From the NCBI GenBank assembly GCA_016927755.1, contig JAFGLZ010000241.1:62001-126000 (forward strand): DNA of 64,000 nt, given 5' to 3'. The notes beneath the pieces were generated by a model, which worked only from the letters and a program-made list of their open reading frames with translations, was not told the origin of the DNA and ran no database searches. Origin of the DNA: Phycisphaerae bacterium. GTDB lineage: Bacteria > Planctomycetota > Phycisphaerae > UBA1845 > JAFGLZ01. The translations under genes and the position numbers were made by a program. Shown here one piece after another: positions 27,070 to 36,969 of the stretch. The stretch's first letter is position 1. Each line of letters begins with the position of its first letter.

Positions 27070-30000
27070 ATGTCACGGAGGTCCGAGGCCATGACGGCAG
27101 CGATGGCGTATCTGGCGCTGATGTGCGGCGCGACGGATGGCGGGATTATCGACGTCCAATGCGCGCCGACCGGCGTCTTTGACGTCAAGGTAGACGGGCG
27201 GACGGTGATGCGGGGCGAGTTGAGCTGCCACGGGCCGCAGTGGCAGGGCGTGGACCAGACCGAGGCGAGGGACCTCACGGGTCCGGAGGCGGGGCGGGTC
27301 AGCGGCGCGATGGCCATGCCCCCCGGCAACAAAGGTTTGTGGCGGTTCGACGAGACGGTGCGACAGGTCGAGGGCGGCAATCAGATCGACTACGCCGTGA
27401 CGTTCGAGCAGGACAACGAGATCAAGCTACAGGCCCTGACGCTGCGTCTGCCGGAGGAGGTCTTCGCGGGGCGGTCGGTCACGTTCTTCCCGGCCGAGTC
27501 GCGGATCGAGCTGCCGCGCGCCAAGAGCGGCTTGCGCTCGGAGCATTTCGGCTGGGCGGCGGCTGTCGAGCTTGATTCGCATCGCGTGCTCCTGATCCGA
27601 ACCGATCAGGCCACGCTGCTGAGCCTCATGGACTACCGGCAGTGGAACGGCAAGGGCTTCGGCCTCAACATCAGGATGGTCGGCGAGGGCAAGGTTCCAG
27701 CCGGGGCGTCGACGCGGCGGAGGATCACGCTCTCTGTCGTCTCGCCGTCGGAGGCCAAGCGAGTGTCCGCCCGGTGGTGGCCCGACTTCGACCGGACTCA
27801 GCCGAGCCTGCTGTTGGACGCCAACGGTCGCGTGTGGATGCGCGATCGGCAGCGGGACTACGTCACGGGCGTCATCGAGCCGCAAGGGATCCATTGGGCC
27901 TACAGCTCGCAGGACGAGATGGTCGGCTGGAGCGATGACTGGGAGGGCGGTCAGACGATCACGGGTACGATTCCGGTTCGTGGTCCCGGGGGGACGTCGT
28001 TGTGGTTTCGCCAGACGGCGCGAGCGAGAGAGGATGGGGTGGATCTGGCGTATGCGTTTCGATTTCCGCGAGACTGTCGGCTCAACACGTATCAGGTGAC
28101 GTGGGCGCTTCGCACGGAGGCATTCCTGGGGCGGCAGATCATCCTGACCGAGCCGCTGCCGGTGACGACAAGCGCTTCGCGTCCCACATCGTCGCCCCGT
28201 GTTGCGACGTCTCAGCGAGCGCTCGTGATCGGGCTCGACCCGCCGGAGAAGCCCGACGTCGGGACGTTCACCGTGAGTCGGGTCACGGTGGCGCCGGGGC
28301 ATCCGCTCGGCTTCGTCCTCGAGTTGGATCGTCCGACCAAGCTGTTCGTCGAGGACCGGCGCGCGGAGGACGGCCAGGAATACATGCTGAAGATCCACTC
28401 TGTGAGGGACAAGGAAGGCACGGAGGTGAGGGCGGGTGCGTCTTGGGAGGTGGGGGTCCGCGTTCGGCCGAACCGGAGGCATCAGATCGTCCTGGATGAC
28501 GCGGCGTTCGCCCACCGGACGGACACGTCGGATTGGATTCCGTTCACGCTGCCGTGGGACACGACGGCGGTGGACCTGTCGTTCCTGAACGCCGGGCCAG
28601 CGGGTCGACACGGGTTCCTACAGGTTCGGGACGATCGGTTCGTCTTCGCCGACGGGACGCCGGGGCGTTTCTGGGGCACGTGCTTCACGGCCGAGCAGAA
28701 CCTTCCGCCGCACCGAGACGCCGAGGTGACGGCACGCCGGCTTGCGAGATACGGCGCGAACATGGTGCGGATTCATCAGGCCGACGCGGGATACGCCGGC
28801 GACAACCTGTTTCGCAAAGGGCGCAAACACAATCGCACGCGCTCGCTCGATCCGAAGATGATGGACCGGCTGGACTACTTGATCGCGCAGCTCGAGGCGA
28901 ATGGGATCTACGTGTACTTCGACTTGCTGAGCACGCGGACGTTCGACGCGTCAGACGGCGTGGCCTCGGCGGAGAAGCTGGACCTCGGGGGCAAGCCGTA
29001 CACGAACTTCGACGAGCACTTGATCGCGCTCCAGGAGGAGTTCGCCCGCCAGTTCCTGACGCACGTGAATCCCTACACCAAGCTGGCCTACAAGGACGAC
29101 CCGGGCGTGGCGATGGTCGCCCTGGTCAACGAGAACGACGTCTTCAGCAGGGAGATCAAGATCGAGCCCTACCGCACCGCGTTCGAGGATCGCTACCGTG
29201 CGTGGGCGGGACTGCGGGAGGTCGACCTTCCGGACGGGACGGTCGATCTGCGTCACATGACGCCCCGGCTCATGGAGTACCTCATTGAGGTCCAGCGGTC
29301 GTACAACGAGCGGATGATGCGTTTCCTGCGGTCCTTGGGCGTGCGCGTTCCGATCACGGGATCGAACTGGACGGCAAACGCGGGTCTGGTTCGCGCGCTG
29401 GGGCCGGTCGACTTCACGGACAGCCACGCCTACTGGGATCACTGCTGGGACAACTACACGCGGATCCGCAACCGCGTGATGGTGCTCAGTCGACGGACGA
29501 TCTTCGGGCAGCTCGCCTTTCAGCGCGTATGCGACAAGCCGTTCTTTTGCAGCGAGTGGGGCCAGCCGTGGCCGAACGAGTTTCGCTCGGAGATGCCGCT
29601 GTCCGTGGCGTCGGTCACGGGGCTGCAGGGCTGGGACGGGGCGTTGATCTACACGTACGCGCATTACTCGGACCCGAACGTTGACTGCCTGTCCGGCCCG
29701 TTCGACACACTGAACGATCCCACGCTATTCGGGTTGTTCTATCACGCCGCGCTGATCGTCCGGCGAGCGGACGTGTCGGTTGCGAAGGGGCGGCTGGCCG
29801 TGCGGATTCCGGAGAAGGAGATCTTCGCGGAGAAGCCCGCCTGGCCGGGTAAATGCCCTGCCTATGACGTGGCCGCTGAGCGGAGCGTCGTGGCCACGGC
29901 GGCCGACGGCGAGGTCCCGAGCGGGTGGCGCACGATTCCGTGCAGGAAGTCGCTGCTCGGTCCGACGGAACATGTGATCGTCAGCGATACCGGTGAGTAC

Positions 30001-30468
30001 CGGCGGGACTGGGAGACGGGCGTTGCGCGTCTGGACACGCCTCGGACGCAGGCTGCCTGGGGGTTCCTCGGTCGAGTGAAAGGGCCGATCGTGCTGGGCG
30101 ACGTCGAGCTGCGGGTGACGTCGCCGTTCGCGGCGGTGGCGGTCAGCTCGCTCGCGGACTCGCCGATCGCCACGAGCGATCGCCTGCTCGTTACGGCGGT
30201 GGCCCGCGCCGAGAACACGGGCATGGTGTACGACCTGTTCCACACGCGGCGGATCGCGGCGGGGCACGGGCCGATACTCATCGAGCCGGTGCGGGGGCGG
30301 GTGTCGATACGCACGTCTCGGAATGACCTTCGTGTGCGAGGCCTGGATCCGCGGGGCCGCGAGACGATTGAGCTGCCGGTTCGGAGAGAGGGAGATCGTG
30401 TGTCGTTCGAGATCGGTCCGGGGGCAAGGACGATGTACTACGAGATCAGAGCGGGTGGTTTACGTTGA
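27070..30468 (+). CDS. Very large secreted glycoside hydrolase-like protein (GH5/clan A-like barrel within a multidomain protein)
   Basis: About 1132 aa from ATG at 27070; LARYGANMVRIHQADAGYAGDNLF, NGIYVYFDLLSTR, YKDDPGVAMVALVNENDVF, CSEWGQPWPNEFRSEMPLSVASVTGLQGWDGALIYTY. Confidence 0.7.
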   Translation: MSRRSEAMTAAMAYLALMCGATDGGIIDVQCAPTGVFDVKVDGRTVMRGELSCHGPQWQGVDQTEARDLTGPEAGRVSGAMAMPPGNKGLWRFDETVRQVEGGNQIDYAVTFEQDNEIKLQALTLRLPEEVFAGRSVTFFPAESRIELPRAKSGLRSEHFGWAAAVELDSHRVLLIRTDQATLLSLMDYRQWNGKGFGLNIRMVGEGKVPAGASTRRRITLSVVSPSEAKRVSARWWPDFDRTQPSLLLDANGRVWMRDRQRDYVTGVIEPQGIHWAYSSQDEMVGWSDDWEGGQTITGTIPVRGPGGTSLWFRQTARAREDGVDLAYAFRFPRDCRLNTYQVTWALRTEAFLGRQIILTEPLPVTTSASRPTSSPRVATSQRALVIGLDPPEKPDVGTFTVSRVTVAPGHPLGFVLELDRPTKLFVEDRRAEDGQEYMLKIHSVRDKEGTEVRAGASWEVGVRVRPNRRHQIVLDDAAFAHRTDTSDWIPFTLPWDTTAVDLSFLNAGPAGRHGFLQVRDDRFVFADGTPGRFWGTCFTAEQNLPPHRDAEVTARRLARYGANMVRIHQADAGYAGDNLFRKGRKHNRTRSLDPKMMDRLDYLIAQLEANGIYVYFDLLSTRTFDASDGVASAEKLDLGGKPYTNFDEHLIALQEEFARQFLTHVNPYTKLAYKDDPGVAMVALVNENDVFSREIKIEPYRTAFEDRYRAWAGLREVDLPDGTVDLRHMTPRLMEYLIEVQRSYNERMMRFLRSLGVRVPITGSNWTANAGLVRALGPVDFTDSHAYWDHCWDNYTRIRNRVMVLSRRTIFGQLAFQRVCDKPFFCSEWGQPWPNEFRSEMPLSVASVTGLQGWDGALIYTYAHYSDPNVDCLSGPFDTLNDPTLFGLFYHAALIVRRADVSVAKGRLAVRIPEKEIFAEKPAWPGKCPAYDVAAERSVVATAADGEVPSGWRTIPCRKSLLGPTEHVIVSDTGEYRRDWETGVARLDTPRTQAAWGFLGRVKGPIVLGDVELRVTSPFAAVAVSSLADSPIATSDRLLVTAVARAENTGMVYDLFHTRRIAAGHGPILIEPVRGRVSIRTSRNDLRVRGLDPRGRETIELPVRREGDRVSFEIGPGARTMYYEIRAGGLR

Positions 30469-30747
30469 TCGCCAGTCGGCTCCTGCCAGGAGGCCGGCGA
30501 CAGAGAGGTCCTCGTCGACGTCGGGCCAGTGGAGGCTGATGCCGCCCCCGCTGATCTCGTACCGCGCTCGCTGCTCCGAGGTAGCGCTTCGTAGCAGGGG
30601 AAACCAGACTACCGGCACGCAGATGACTCGCCCGTCCGTAAGCGTGACTCGCACCATTTCGTCCGCGAAATCAACGGACTTGGCCAAGGCCGTGGTGGGA
30701 ACGTAAGCTCGCTGGGATTCTGGGTTGTCACCAGCTTCAGCTCTCAT
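30460..30747 (-). CDS. DUF2442 domain-containing protein
   Basis: 95 aa; VDFADEMVRVTLTDGRVICVPVVWFPLLRSATSEQRARYEISGGGISLHWPDVDEDLSVAGLLAG. Confidence 0.85.
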   Translation of the reverse strand: MRAEAGDNPESQRAYVPTTALAKSVDFADEMVRVTLTDGRVICVPVVWFPLLRSATSEQRARYEISGGGISLHWPDVDEDLSVAGLLAGADWRST

Positions 30748-30804
30748 ACCGGTCTCCTGCTCGCTGCGATAGGATGGCTGACTACGGCCCCCGTCTTGTC
30801 ACCT

Positions 30805-32226
30805 CTACCCCGTGCTCCGGAGCGCCAGTCGCTTGAGCAGCAGCATGAGCAGGGCCCAGAGGTTGTCCTTGTCGGGCAGGTCGCGGACGACGCGGTAGGC
30901 GCGGCGGGGGCTGAGGAAGAAGCGGCGGACGGTTCGCTTGCGGATTCGGTTCAGCTCGGCGTCGGGCACGTCGGTGAGGTTGACGAACTCCTTGCTGAAG
31001 TAGTTCCGCTCGAATTGGCTGAGCACGGGCTTGCCGATCTCCTTGGCCCAATCGGCCAAGCCCGTTCCCTCGAACGGATTGACGACGAAGATGTTCGCCG
31101 TGTGCAGGTCGGAGTGGATGGCGAAATCGCTCGTGGCCAGCAGCTCGGCTCGGGTCTCCGTGGGGAAGCCCAGCATGAAGAAGCCGTGGCAGAAGATGCC
31201 GTGCTTGAGGGCCAGCGAGATGTTGTGGCGGATCCTCTCGAGGTTGATGTTCTTCTGGAGCTTGCGCTGCAGCCTGGGCGAGGCGGTCTCGACGGCGAAG
31301 GCCATGAAGACGACGCCGGCTCGCTTGGCCTTGACGAAGAACTCCTCGTCGAGGTGATCGCCCCGCACGCCGTTGGGGAACGTCAGGCGAAGCTTCATGC
31401 CGGACTCGACGATCATGTCGAAGATCCGCTTGGCTCGAGGCAGGTCGAGGTTGAAGATGTCGTCGATGATCTCGAAGTGGCGGATGCCGTACGTGTCGTG
31501 CAGCGCTCGGATTTCGGCCAGGACGTTCTCCGGGCTCCGCGTGCGGAAGCCCTTGCCGAAGACCTGATGGCAGTAGAGGCACTTGTAGGGGCACGATCGC
31601 GTGGTGAAGATCACCATGTAGTCGTTCGTGCCGCAGCGCGACATTCGGATGAACTTCTTGTAGACCGGCAGCGGGATGAGGTCCCAGGCGGGGAAGGGGA
31701 TGCTGTCGAGGTCGTCGATGTAGCGCGTGCGCGGGTTGATGCGAACCGCTCCATTCTCGCGGAAGGCCAGTCCGTCGATGCCGGCCACGTCGGGACGTCC
31801 GTTTGTGCCGGCTTCGCGCAGCACGCGAACCAGATCGTCGAACGTCAGTTCGCCCTCACCCGTTACGGCGTAGTCGATGTCGGCGTTCTCCATGACCCGC
31901 TGCGTGTAGGCCGAGGGATGCGGGCCGCCGACGACCACGGGCAGGTCGGCGCGGACGCTCTTGGCGATGCTCGCCACCCGGTCCATGCCGCTTGATTCGT
32001 AGGTCAGCGCGCTGATGCCGACGACGTGCGGGTCATAGGCGCGGATCGCCTCGGCCAGCCGACCGTAGGGCAACTGCTCGGCCGTCATATCCATGATGCG
32101 GACGTCGACGTCGCTCTGTCTGCGCACAAATGCTGCGAGGTACATGCACCCGAGCGGCGGCATCAGCGTCGGCTGCTCTTCGTTGCGCCGCGGCTTGATC
32201 AGCAGGATTCGATACGGTTCCGCCAT
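30805..32226 (-). CDS. B12-binding-domain/radical SAM protein (paralogue 1)
   Basis: B12-domain-like VGISALTYES, VVGGPHPSAY; radical SAM CPYKCLYC; ATG at 32226 gives MAEPYRILLIKP. Confidence 0.9.
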   Translation of the reverse strand: MAEPYRILLIKPRRNEEQPTLMPPLGCMYLAAFVRRQSDVDVRIMDMTAEQLPYGRLAEAIRAYDPHVVGISALTYESSGMDRVASIAKSVRADLPVVVGGPHPSAYTQRVMENADIDYAVTGEGELTFDDLVRVLREAGTNGRPDVAGIDGLAFRENGAVRINPRTRYIDDLDSIPFPAWDLIPLPVYKKFIRMSRCGTNDYMVIFTTRSCPYKCLYCHQVFGKGFRTRSPENVLAEIRALHDTYGIRHFEIIDDIFNLDLPRAKRIFDMIVESGMKLRLTFPNGVRGDHLDEEFFVKAKRAGVVFMAFAVETASPRLQRKLQKNINLERIRHNISLALKHGIFCHGFFMLGFPTETRAELLATSDFAIHSDLHTANIFVVNPFEGTGLADWAKEIGKPVLSQFERNYFSKEFVNLTDVPDAELNRIRKRTVRRFFLSPRRAYRVVRDLPDKDNLWALLMLLLKRLALRSTG

Positions 32227-32258
32227 TGCACCCATCCGGGTCGGATGTCTTACAGAGC

Positions 32259-33659
32259 CTACACCTTGAGTAGCAGCCGTTTGACCAGGATCGTCACGAG
32301 ATACGGCAACTGCGACTTGCACGGATAGTCTCTAACGATGGACCAGACACGAGACGGCTTCAGCCAGAAACGGATCAGCCCATTCCGCCGGATGCGGTCC
32401 AGCTCCTTGTCGGGCAGGTCGGTCAGGTTCGTGAACCCCTCGCTGAGGTAGTTGTTGTCGAACCGGCTGAAGACCGGCTTGCCCATCGACTCGGCGAGCT
32501 CGGCCATCTCGGTTCCCTCGTACGCGTTGACGATGAACAGGTGGGCCGCGTGGAGCTTCGATCGCACGGCGAAGTCCACCGTCGCCTGGATCTCCTCGCG
32601 GGTCTCGCTGGGGAAGCCCAGCATGAAGAAGCCGAGGCAGAAGATGCCGTGTTTGCGCGCCAGGACGATGTTCCTCTCGATCCGCTCGAGATTGATGTTC
32701 TTTCGGAGCATTTTCTGGAGCCGCGGCGTGGCCGTCTCCACCGCGAAGGCCATGAACACCACGCCTGCCCGTCGGGCCTTGACGAAGAACTCCTCGTCCA
32801 GCCGGTCACCCCGCACGCCGTTGGGGAACGTGAGCCGCAGCTTCATCCCGGAATCGGCGATCATGTCGAAGATCTGCTTGGCCCTCGGCAGGTCGAGGTT
32901 GAAGATGTCGTCGATGATCTCGAACTCGCGAACGCCGTACTGGTCGTGCAGCGAGCGGATCTCGGCCAGGACGTTCTCCGGAGAGCGTTTTCGCAGCCCC
33001 TTGCCGAACATCTTGTGGCAGTAAAGGCACTTGTAGGGGCACGCGCGGGTCGTGAACAGCACCATGTAGTCGCCCACGCCGCTGCGGCTCATCCGATCGA
33101 ATCGCTTGTACGCGGGAATGTCGATCAGGTCCCAGGCCGGGAAGGGCAGGGCGTCCAGGTCCTCGATGTAGCGTTGTCGCGGATTGATGCGGACGTTGCC
33201 GCCGTCTCGCCAGGCCAGCCCATCGATCTTCTCGACGGGGCCGCCGTTTCGCAGAGCGGCGCTGAGTTCGTCGGCGGTGACCTCGCCCTCGCCGATCACG
33301 GCGTAGTCGATATGGGTATCCTCCATGACCTGGGTGACGTACGCGGATGGGTGCGGGCCGCCCACGACCACCGGAAGGTCGGGGTGACGTTCCTTGATGA
33401 TGGCGGCGAGTTTGTGCATCCCGTCGGATTCGAACGTCAAGGCGCTGATGCCGACCCAGTCGGGCCGGAAGTCGCGAATCCGGTCGGGGACTTCTTCATA
33501 CCGAATCTTGGCGGGGGCCATGTCGATGATGCGGACGTCGACGTCGCCGCGCCGGCGCAGATATCCCGCCAGGTATGTCATGCCCAGCGGGGGCATGAGG
33601 GACATCGTGTCGTTGTTTCGATAGGGCCTGACGAGCAGGACCTTCTGCGACGCACTCAT
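32259..33659 (-). CDS. B12-binding-domain/radical SAM protein (paralogue 2)
   Basis: VGISALTFES, VVGGPHPSAY, CPYKCLYC; strongly similar to both neighbours. Confidence 0.9.
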   Translation of the reverse strand: MSASQKVLLVRPYRNNDTMSLMPPLGMTYLAGYLRRRGDVDVRIIDMAPAKIRYEEVPDRIRDFRPDWVGISALTFESDGMHKLAAIIKERHPDLPVVVGGPHPSAYVTQVMEDTHIDYAVIGEGEVTADELSAALRNGGPVEKIDGLAWRDGGNVRINPRQRYIEDLDALPFPAWDLIDIPAYKRFDRMSRSGVGDYMVLFTTRACPYKCLYCHKMFGKGLRKRSPENVLAEIRSLHDQYGVREFEIIDDIFNLDLPRAKQIFDMIADSGMKLRLTFPNGVRGDRLDEEFFVKARRAGVVFMAFAVETATPRLQKMLRKNINLERIERNIVLARKHGIFCLGFFMLGFPSETREEIQATVDFAVRSKLHAAHLFIVNAYEGTEMAELAESMGKPVFSRFDNNYLSEGFTNLTDLPDKELDRIRRNGLIRFWLKPSRVWSIVRDYPCKSQLPYLVTILVKRLLLKV

Positions 33660-33771
33660 GGGTCAACCCAGCTCACCTGTTGGATGGTTCCACGCTTGCC
33701 GTCCTTCACGGGCTAAGGCGCCGGCTCGCGGGAGGGCAGGCGACGATCGTGACGTTGCTGACTCCAGGACG

Positions 33772-35175
33772 CTATCCTCTCTGCATCAATCGCTTCACGA
33801 GAATCGAGAGCAGCACCGGGAACCGGTCTCGATCGGGGTAGTCTCTGAGAATGGCCCAGATGCGCGACGGCTTCAGCCAGAACCGCCGGATGCCACGGCT
33901 GCGGATCGCGGCCAGCTCCTTGTCACTTAGATCCGTGAGATTGTTGAAGCCGTGACTCATGTAGGTGTCCTCGAAGTCCGAGTGCACGCGCTTGCCGAGA
34001 TTCCTGGCGAGCGTGGCCAGCGCGGTTCCTTCATAGGCGTTGACGACGAACAGGTGCGCGGCGTGCAGGTCGGAGTCGACCGCGAAGTCCACGGTCCTCT
34101 GCAACTCCTCACGGGTTTCCGTAGGGAAACCGAGCATGAAGAAGCCCTGGCACAAGATCCCCGCCTTGCGGGCGAGCGAGATGTTCTTCTTGATCTTGTC
34201 GAGCTTGACGTTCTTCTTGAGCATCTTCTGGAGGCGCGGCGTGGCCGTCTCGACCGCGAACGCCATGAAGATGCATCCGGCCTGTCGCAGCTTCGTGATG
34301 AACTCCTCGTCCATGTGGTCGCCGCGGATGCCGTTGGGAAACGTGAATCGGATCTTCATCCCGGATTCTATGATCAAATCGCAGATTCGCTTGGCCCGTT
34401 CGAGGTCGCAGTTGAAGATGTCGTCGATGATCTCGAATTCTCGGATTCCGTAGTCGTCGTAGAGCTTTCGGATCTCCTCGAGAACGTTTTCCGGTGATCG
34501 CTTGCGGAACTTCTTGCCGAACAGACCGTGACAGTAGATGCACTTGAACGGGCAGGCCCGGGACGTGAAGAGCGCCATGAAGTCGCCGCGCCCGGTGTTG
34601 GACATCCGGACGAAGTTCTTGTATTTGCGGATCGGGATGAGGTCCCAGGCCGGGAAGGGCATGGCGTCCAGATCCTCGATAAACCGTGTCTGCGGATTGG
34701 CCTGGGTCCGCCCGTTCGTTCGGTAGACGAGCCGGTCAATGTCCTGGACCGGCTCGCCGTTGCGAATGGCGGTCACCAGTTCGTCAAACGCCAACTCGCC
34801 CTCCCCGATAATCAGGTAGTCGAAATTCGCGTCCCCCATGACCTTCTCGGGGTATGCGGAAGGGTGGGGGCCGCCGCCGACGACGACCGTGTCGGGGCCC
34901 AACCGCTTGGCGATCGCCGCGGTTCGGTGGAACCCTCGAGACTCCACCGTCAGGGCCGTCACTCCGACCATGTCAGGTTTGAAGGCCCGTATCTGGTCGG
35001 TCAGGCGGGCGTAGCTCATGTTCTTCGGCGTCATGTCGATGATGCGGAGTTCGATGCCGGGTTGTTGCTGCCTGAGATAGTTGGCGAGATACATAATCCC
35101 CAATGGGGGCTCTACCGCGTAGGGCACGATGTTCTGCCGTGGTTTGATCAATAGGATGCGGTAAGTCTTCGACAT
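33772..35175 (-). CDS. B12-binding-domain/radical SAM protein (paralogue 3)
   Basis: VGVTALTVES, VVGGGPHPSAY, CPFKCIYC; start MSKTYRILLIKPRQN at 35175. Confidence 0.9.
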   Translation of the reverse strand: MSKTYRILLIKPRQNIVPYAVEPPLGIMYLANYLRQQQPGIELRIIDMTPKNMSYARLTDQIRAFKPDMVGVTALTVESRGFHRTAAIAKRLGPDTVVVGGGPHPSAYPEKVMGDANFDYLIIGEGELAFDELVTAIRNGEPVQDIDRLVYRTNGRTQANPQTRFIEDLDAMPFPAWDLIPIRKYKNFVRMSNTGRGDFMALFTSRACPFKCIYCHGLFGKKFRKRSPENVLEEIRKLYDDYGIREFEIIDDIFNCDLERAKRICDLIIESGMKIRFTFPNGIRGDHMDEEFITKLRQAGCIFMAFAVETATPRLQKMLKKNVKLDKIKKNISLARKAGILCQGFFMLGFPTETREELQRTVDFAVDSDLHAAHLFVVNAYEGTALATLARNLGKRVHSDFEDTYMSHGFNNLTDLSDKELAAIRSRGIRRFWLKPSRIWAILRDYPDRDRFPVLLSILVKRLMQRG

Positions 35176-35366
35176 CAAGACGCGCTCCACAACATATTGC
35201 TTAACAAACCGATGCGAGGCTGGGTACAGGTTGCCTCATCCGAGGATGATTGAGGGGGATACACCCTTGTGCTGAGGACCCGCCCGCCCGGATTGTGTCT
35301 TCGTTGGCAGCCCCTCCGAAGTGTACGGCCGCGATCGTGCAAGGCCTGTGCGGCGTCAAAGTTCTC

Positions 35367-35396
35367 ATTATATCCCGTTCATCGGCTTGGCGGCAA
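35367..35396 (-). promoter_or_regulatory. Sigma70-like promoter upstream of paralogue 3
   Basis: Minus strand TTGCCG-N18-TATAAT in a locally AT-richer intergenic region. Confidence 0.55.
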
Positions 35397-35498
35397 CTCC
35401 AGGTTGACATTCTCAGCCTGTCAGCGATGGCATTTCCTGCGACGTAGCCACGGACATTAGACCTTATCCATGTCGTGTAATCCCTCCTCAGGGCCGGC

Positions 35499-36509
35499 TT
35501 ACTCTTTCGGTGCACGGAGCGGGGCCACGCTCGTCTCGAACTGTCGGCATCGCAGGCATCTTGCCGGCGGGCGGCCGTTCGTCATCCCCGACAGCATCTT
35601 TCGCATCGCGGGGCCGTTGACGATCTCGGGCATGTCCGTTTCCAGGACGTTCCCGACAATCAGCTCGGCGTTGGGATCGAAGCAGCACAGAGACACGTCG
35701 CCGCTGGTCAAGATGTTGAAGTTGCCTCGCCACATCTCCAGACACATGGTCGGCGGCTCGTCTCCGAACTCGTAGAAGCAGGGCGCGAACTTGAACTGGG
35801 AGATCAGCCCATCCCAGTACGCTCGAATCTTGGGCAGATGCTTGACGTTCTCAGGCGTTACGACACAGCTCGCTCGGATCTGCGTTTCCGGTCGCTTGAG
35901 TCTCTGGAACTCGCTCACGTTGGTGCGGATCTCGTCGAGGTCGGCGCCACGGATCTCGCGGCACGTCTCGGCGTCGGGCTCGATGCTGATATTGACCACG
36001 CTCACGGGCGATTCGGCGACCATCCGCAGACGCTCGCCGGATAGCTTGGTTCCGTTCGTGAAGATGAGAACCCGCCTGCCCTTTCGGTGGGCGTAATCGA
36101 TCATGTCCCCGAGGTTCGGATTGAGCAGCGGTTCTCCGACCAGCGAGAAGGTGACACTCTCGACCGTGCGTGGAAGATGATCGATCGCCCGGCGAAAGAC
36201 GTCCTCGCTCATCAGATGCGGGCGCTTGGCCTGAATCGCGCCGCTTCCCCAGCAGTATCGGCATCGGAGGTTGCAGCCGAAGACGGGTTCGATCAGGACG
36301 CTGACGAGTCCCCAGACGCGGGGGATCTTCAGCTTGTAGTAGACGACGTTCATGGCCGCTGTCGCGATGGTTCTCGGACGTCGGATTTTCTCGAAGATCC
36401 ACTCGCCCTGGTCCGGATTTCCGAACACGACGCGTGCGCCGAGACGGTAGGCCGCCAAGACCGAACGCTCCATCAGGTTAACGCGTTCCCGCTGCATCAG
36501 GGATCCCAT
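35499..36509 (-). CDS. Radical SAM/SPASM-type protein (A)
   Basis: EPVFGCNLRCRYCW; C-terminal Cys-rich CLEMWRGNFNILTSGDVSLCCFDP...CLRCRQFET. Confidence 0.88.
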   Translation of the reverse strand: MGSLMQRERVNLMERSVLAAYRLGARVVFGNPDQGEWIFEKIRRPRTIATAAMNVVYYKLKIPRVWGLVSVLIEPVFGCNLRCRYCWGSGAIQAKRPHLMSEDVFRRAIDHLPRTVESVTFSLVGEPLLNPNLGDMIDYAHRKGRRVLIFTNGTKLSGERLRMVAESPVSVVNISIEPDAETCREIRGADLDEIRTNVSEFQRLKRPETQIRASCVVTPENVKHLPKIRAYWDGLISQFKFAPCFYEFGDEPPTMCLEMWRGNFNILTSGDVSLCCFDPNAELIVGNVLETDMPEIVNGPAMRKMLSGMTNGRPPARCLRCRQFETSVAPLRAPKE

Positions 36510-36796
36510 GGGGATTGATCTAATCGCGGTGTCGCCGCCGCCGACGCACCGGCCCGATCACCGCGCGGCTTCCGAGAGACCGCAGAGGGCGAGCCGCGCT
36601 CGAACGTCCTCTATGCACGTATTCTAGGCGCGTTTGGATGCCGGGTCACGCTGATGGTGCGAGCACGAGGTCCGATCGCGGTGGCGAAGAGGAGTCGTGC
36701 AGGCCGAAGGCGCTTGTTAGCGGAATCTCGCGGACGGGGGCTACCGCGATCCTGGCGGGGCCGGCGGATGCGTGGTGGCGTTCATTGCGGGTTTAG

Positions 36797-36826
36797 TTGA
36801 CGCACGTGATTCGGGACGTCTAGAAT
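36797..36826 (+). promoter_or_regulatory. Sigma70-like promoter for the plus-strand radical SAM gene
   Basis: TTGACG-N18-TAGAAT. Confidence 0.6.
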
Positions 36827-36969
36827 GAGTGGGTAGGGTGGGATTGAGACGTCCACATCCTCAAGCACGTCTTTGGGAGAGAGGGGCCTCGACCCTCGCG
36901 ATGTTACGTGAACAGAGGGCCTCGCGAGGCGGGCTTGATTCATCCGTTCCGTCCGAAGAGGGTGCTCCA

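Noticed and set aside
35201-35515. 104-aa ORF considered as a possible RiPP precursor for the radical SAM cluster
   Set aside because: No leader/core organisation or repeated motif, poor coding bias, overlaps a predicted promoter
36829-36969. ORF-track start of the plus-strand radical SAM protein
   Set aside because: The GTG at 36829 lies just 3' of the predicted -10 box, before any likely TSS; GTG 36970 has a better SD and matches family N-termini
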